NCBI GenBank assembly: GCA_035315685.1
Contig: DATFXR010000123.1
Coordinates: 1-8,032, forward strand
Direction: 5' to 3'
DNA: 8,032 nt
Origin: QHWK01 sp035315685
GTDB lineage: Bacteria > Acidobacteriota > Vicinamibacteria > Vicinamibacterales > CAVVIG01
Shown here: one piece after another, positions 5,542-8,032 of the stretch
Position numbering within the stretch: position 1 is the first letter of the stretch
How the letters are laid out: the number at the start of each line of letters is the position of its first letter
The notes under the pieces: generated by a model
Seen by the model: only the letters and a program-made list of their open reading frames with translations
Database searches by the model: none
What the model was told of the DNA's origin: nothing
Made by a program: the position numbers and the translations under genes

Positions 5542-6261
5542 TTATCGCGCGGCAGCTCGCAGCTGCGGCGTGCCGACGCGTTCGGCGTTGACAGTTTCGT
5601 ATTCGTAGACGGCGTGGAACGTCGATTGCCCAAAGAAGCGCAGATTTGCAACCGCGTCGAGCGACACCGGCAGCCGCACCCCGGCAAAACGCTGAAACTG
5701 TCTGACGATGCGCACGTGGCGCGTCCAGAACGACGGCGGCTTTGCAAGGTCGCCTTCTAACTTGAGCAGGTCGCCATCCTCCGGCCGCAGGAAGATCGAA
5801 CCGTCTACGAGCAACACGTCCTTGCGGCGCGGTTTGATGGTGAGCGCGGCCAATCCCTCGGCGACTCCGCGATCCTCGAACAGGTAATTGGCCGGCGTCA
5901 GCGACGCAGCCTGCTCGGCGCCCGTCGCCCACAGCTTGCGCTCGGACTCCAGCGCCTCGCGAAACACGCGCGATCGGATCTTGTCGGAGCCTTCCTCGGC
6001 GACGACGCGGTAGTGAAACCCGCTCGCATCGACCTCCGTCCAGACATCCATCCACGCGCTCATGTCGAACTTCTCGTTGCGCGCCTCGAAGTGGCGCAGA
6101 GCGCGATAAGACGCGGGAGATTGATCATCGAGCGACAGGAAGCGCTGCAGAATCGGAGGCCCGTCGGCGTTCCCGTCCCGTGTTGCCGCTGCGGTTGCGT
6201 GCGCGACCACGAGTGCGGCAATGGGAACGACCAGCAGGCGACGGCTGAGCCCGCGCACCAT
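5542..6261 (-). CDS. Exported protein of unknown function, LolA-like in appearance (paralog 2)
   Basis: This 239-residue protein has a classical signal peptide: basic MVRGLSRR, a hydrophobic core LLVVPIAALVVAHA (9-22), and cleavage likely after the ATAA region (22-26). The mature part matches the next gene at about half of positions. Shared blocks are LQRFL (38-42), YRALRHFEARNEKF (52-65), SAWMDVWTE (68-76), KPRRKDVLLVDGSIFLRPEDGD (143-164), PSFWTRHVRIVRQFQR (176-191), GVRLPVS (194-200) and STFHAVYEYETVN (213-225). The fold looks like an all-beta periplasmic protein resembling LolA/lipoprotein-sorting proteins. That is an impression, and function is unassigned. ATG 6261 is chosen because it gives a proper signal peptide; an in-frame ATG at 6312 would add 17 residues ahead of it. 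It starts 71 nt after the purK stop, so it may be read through from purEK or have its own promoter, which I could not identify. Confidence 0.85.
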   Translation of the reverse strand: MVRGLSRRLLVVPIAALVVAHATAAATRDGNADGPPILQRFLSLDDQSPASYRALRHFEARNEKFDMSAWMDVWTEVDASGFHYRVVAEEGSDKIRSRVFREALESERKLWATGAEQAASLTPANYLFEDRGVAEGLAALTIKPRRKDVLLVDGSIFLRPEDGDLLKLEGDLAKPPSFWTRHVRIVRQFQRFAGVRLPVSLDAVANLRFFGQSTFHAVYEYETVNAERVGTPQLRAAAR

Positions 6262-6332
6262 GCTGCAGAACAAAAGCAAAGAACGCGCCTGAGGCAGCCG
6301 CCGAGACCGCACACCGTCTCCACGCTGGTTTC

Positions 6333-7502
6333 CTAGCGATCTTTGTGACTCTCGTGGCCTTTGTCGCTCACGACGTGTCTCAGCACATTACGTGCGGCAA
6401 TGACCCGTGCCCGTGCTTTGGCAGGCGTGGCAGCAAGTGCCGTCAGGTGGCCCATCTTCCGGCCGGGCCTGGGCGCCGACTTACCGTACAGGTGGAGTTT
6501 GACGTCCGGAAAGGCGAGCGCCGCCGCCCAGTCGGGCTCCCCGCGTTCCCAGATGTCTCCCAGCAGATTCGCCATCGCCGCCGGCTGCAGCAACTCCGGC
6601 GAGCCGAGCGGCAGTCCGCAAATCGCGCGCAGCTGCTGCTCGAACTGGCTGGTGCGGCAGGCGTCGAAGGTCAGGTGACCGGAGTTGTGCGGCCGCGGCG
6701 CGAGCTCGTTCGCCATCAGCGTCCCATCGCGCGCAACGAAAAACTCCACGCACAGGATGCCGACGTAGTCGAGCGCGTGCATGACCGTGCGCGTGATGTC
6801 GATCGCGGCCGACGCGATCTCCGTTCCTACGTCGGCCGGCGCGACCGAGATGTCGAGGATGTGACAGGCGTGCGCATTCTCGAACGGTCCGAAGTGCGAC
6901 CACTCGCCGGTGACGCCGCGGACACCGATCACCGAGATCTCGCGATCGAGATCGATGAACGCTTCGAGAATCGCTTCGCGCCGCTCCAGCGCCTCCCAGG
7001 CAGCGGGCAGCGCGTCGGCCGTCGCGACCGCGACCTGCCCTTTTCCGTCGTAGCCGAACGACGCGGTTTTGAGGACAGCGGGACACGACACGCGGCGGGC
7101 GGCGGCAGACAGCTCGGCCGCGCTGCGCACCGGCGCGAACGGCGTGACCGGAACGCCCAGGTCCATCAGAAACGTTTTCTCGCGGATGCGATGCTGCGCG
7201 ATCGCGAGCGATCGGCCGTTGGGGCGCACGATCGCGACCTCTTCGGCGGCGGCTGCGGCCGCGGCCGAGACGTTCTCGAACTCGAATGTCACCACGCTGA
7301 CGCCCTGCGCGAAGCGCCGCACCGCATCGACATCGTCGTACGAGGCGTTGATTTCGACGTCGGCGATCTGCCCGGTCGGCGTGTCATGGTCGGGCGCAAG
7401 CGTGTGGACGCGATAGCCGAGGCGGCGCGCCGCCATCGCGAACATGCGACCGAGCTGGCCGCCGCCGAGGATGCCGATCGTCGAGCCGGGCGCGATGATC
7501 AC
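6333..7502 (-). CDS. purK: N5-carboxyaminoimidazole ribonucleotide synthase (PurK)
   Basis: PurK is a cytoplasmic ATP-grasp enzyme that makes N5-CAIR from AIR, ATP and bicarbonate in de novo purine synthesis. The 389-residue frame shows the family order: a nucleotide-fold N-terminus IGILGGGQLGRMFAMAARRLGY (9-30) and TFEFENV (72-78). Next are the ATP-grasp segment VLKTASFGYDGKGQ (143-156) and ILEAFIDLDREISVI (178-192). The Mg-ATP site follows with VEFFVARDG (252-260) and NELAPRPHNSGHLTFDAC (265-282). Length is normal for PurK. The start is GTG at 7502, because the family N-terminus begins there and the codon overlaps the purE stop as GTGA, a 4-nt overlap typical of translational coupling. The open frame extends further upstream (to 7940), but that part reads through purE in another frame and is Arg-rich nonsense. 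The C-terminal tail (SDKGHESHKDR) is polar and probably non-conserved. Confidence 0.97.
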   Translation of the reverse strand: MIIAPGSTIGILGGGQLGRMFAMAARRLGYRVHTLAPDHDTPTGQIADVEINASYDDVDAVRRFAQGVSVVTFEFENVSAAAAAAAEEVAIVRPNGRSLAIAQHRIREKTFLMDLGVPVTPFAPVRSAAELSAAARRVSCPAVLKTASFGYDGKGQVAVATADALPAAWEALERREAILEAFIDLDREISVIGVRGVTGEWSHFGPFENAHACHILDISVAPADVGTEIASAAIDITRTVMHALDYVGILCVEFFVARDGTLMANELAPRPHNSGHLTFDACRTSQFEQQLRAICGLPLGSPELLQPAAMANLLGDIWERGEPDWAAALAFPDVKLHLYGKSAPRPGRKMGHLTALAATPAKARARVIAARNVLRHVVSDKGHESHKDR

Positions 7503-7993
7503 GGAATCGACGCCGAACGGACATCCGCCGCCATGCGCTCGCGATACTGCTGCAGCTTTGCGCGGAGATCCGGCCGTGAGGTCGCAAGGATGGCGACCGC
7601 CAGCAGTCCTGCGTTGACGGCGCCCGACGATCCGATCGCGACCGTCGCAACGGGCACGCCCTTCGGCATCTGGACAATCGAGAGGAGCGAGTCGAGGCCG
7701 TTCAGCGCCGCGCTCTGCACCGGCACGCCGATGACCGGAAGCACCGTCTGCGCCGCGACCATGCCGGGCAGGTGTGCCGCGCCGCCGGCGCCGGCCACGA
7801 TCACCTCGAGGCCCCGGCCGGCGGCTGAGGCCGCATACTCGGCCATCCACTGCGGCGTGCGGTGCGCCGAGACGACGCGCGTTTCGTGGGCCACGCCGAA
7901 CTCGGCGAGAATCGCGGCGGCCTGGCTCATCGTCTCCCAATCGGACTTGCTGCCCATGATCACGCCGACCAGCGGCGCCTGCGCATCGGTCAC
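7499..7993 (-). CDS. purE: N5-carboxyaminoimidazole ribonucleotide mutase (PurE, class I)
   Basis: PurE rearranges N5-CAIR to CAIR, the step after PurK. The 164-residue protein has the family's phosphate- and substrate-binding motifs: VIMGSKSDWETM (11-22), SAHRTP (42-47, with the conserved His44), the glycine-rich AGAGGAAHLPGMVA loop, PVIGVPV, and QMPKGVPVATVAIG with NAG after it. Adjacent purK supports the class I (mutase) assignment rather than the animal-type AIR carboxylase. Translation starts with GTG at 7993, 5 nt after the stop of the preceding gene fragment, without a visible Shine-Dalgarno. Its TGA overlaps the purK GTG. Confidence 0.97.
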   Translation of the reverse strand: MTDAQAPLVGVIMGSKSDWETMSQAAAILAEFGVAHETRVVSAHRTPQWMAEYAASAAGRGLEVIVAGAGGAAHLPGMVAAQTVLPVIGVPVQSAALNGLDSLLSIVQMPKGVPVATVAIGSSGAVNAGLLAVAILATSRPDLRAKLQQYRERMAADVRSASIP

Positions 7994-7998
7994 GGGCG

Positions 7999-8032
7999 CT
8001 ATTTCATCACGCCCTGCAGCCAGTTCACAATC
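7999..8032 (-). CDS. C-terminal tail of an upstream gene (partial)
   Basis: On the minus strand an open frame enters from the window edge and reads IVNWLQGVMK before a TAG stop at 7999-8001. The stop lies 5 nt before the purE GTG, a spacing typical of genes in one operon. The segment is too short to identify, and it could be chance. Confidence 0.4.
   Translation of the reverse strand, partial: IVNWLQGVMK

Noticed and set aside
4856..5608. 250-residue plus-strand frame
   Set aside because: It is antisense to paralog 1 and the end of paralog 2. The conserved similarity between the paralogs is on the minus strand.
5504..6055. N-terminal extension of paralog 1 to a 413-residue protein
   Set aside because: The extension overlaps paralog 2 out of frame, is Arg-rich, and the TATAAT box and signal peptide place the start at 5503.
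7503..7940. N-terminal extension of PurK to 535 residues
   Set aside because: The extension reads purE in the wrong frame. The PurK family N-terminus begins at the GTG at 7502.

Overview
This window is high-GC bacterial chromosomal DNA, most likely from an Acidobacteriota member of the Vicinamibacteria type. That assignment is an inference. It rests on two consecutive ATP-binding-domain-less MacB/FtsX permeases of the ADOP (acidobacterial duplicated orphan permease) type, on the absence of clear Shine-Dalgarno sequences, and on dispersed hairpin repeats and TAAGAAN-type heptamer arrays. No rRNA, tRNA, CRISPR array or transposase gene was seen.

Layout, left to right. On the plus strand, the C-terminal end of one ADOP permease (to 433) is followed by a complete ADOP permease (482-2923). 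A pair of inverted REP-like hairpins (2935-3006) then precedes a complete M20-family hydantoinase/carbamoylase-type amidase (3015-4259). Next come a short CCAGTCC repeat, a 12-bp hairpin and a perfect TATAAT box, then a 56-residue two-helix membrane protein (4330-4500). The region 4501-4813 has no gene. It is the convergent junction between the plus-strand and minus-strand genes and is filled with repeats: a GC-rich, highly structured element closed by a 17-bp inverted repeat, sitting inside AT-rich heptamer arrays that are themselves partly inverted.

On the minus strand, read right to left: the last codons of an unidentified gene (7999-8032), purE (7499-7993), purK (6333-7502) and two tandem paralogous genes for exported proteins of unknown function (5542-6261 and 4814-5503). 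purE and purK overlap by 4 nt (GTGA) and together convert aminoimidazole ribonucleotide to carboxyaminoimidazole ribonucleotide in de novo purine synthesis. The paralogs lie just downstream of purK, but at least the second has its own promoter-like box, so they need not belong to the purine operon.

The most interesting signals are the following. Three genes have a TATAAT or CATAAT hexamer placed 6-7 nt before the start codon and no Shine-Dalgarno, as expected for leaderless mRNAs. The structured element at 4505-4667 could be a MITE-like repeat or a structured non-coding RNA. The two REP-like hairpins face each other and differ by a compensatory base-pair swap. No large new multi-gene system is evident.
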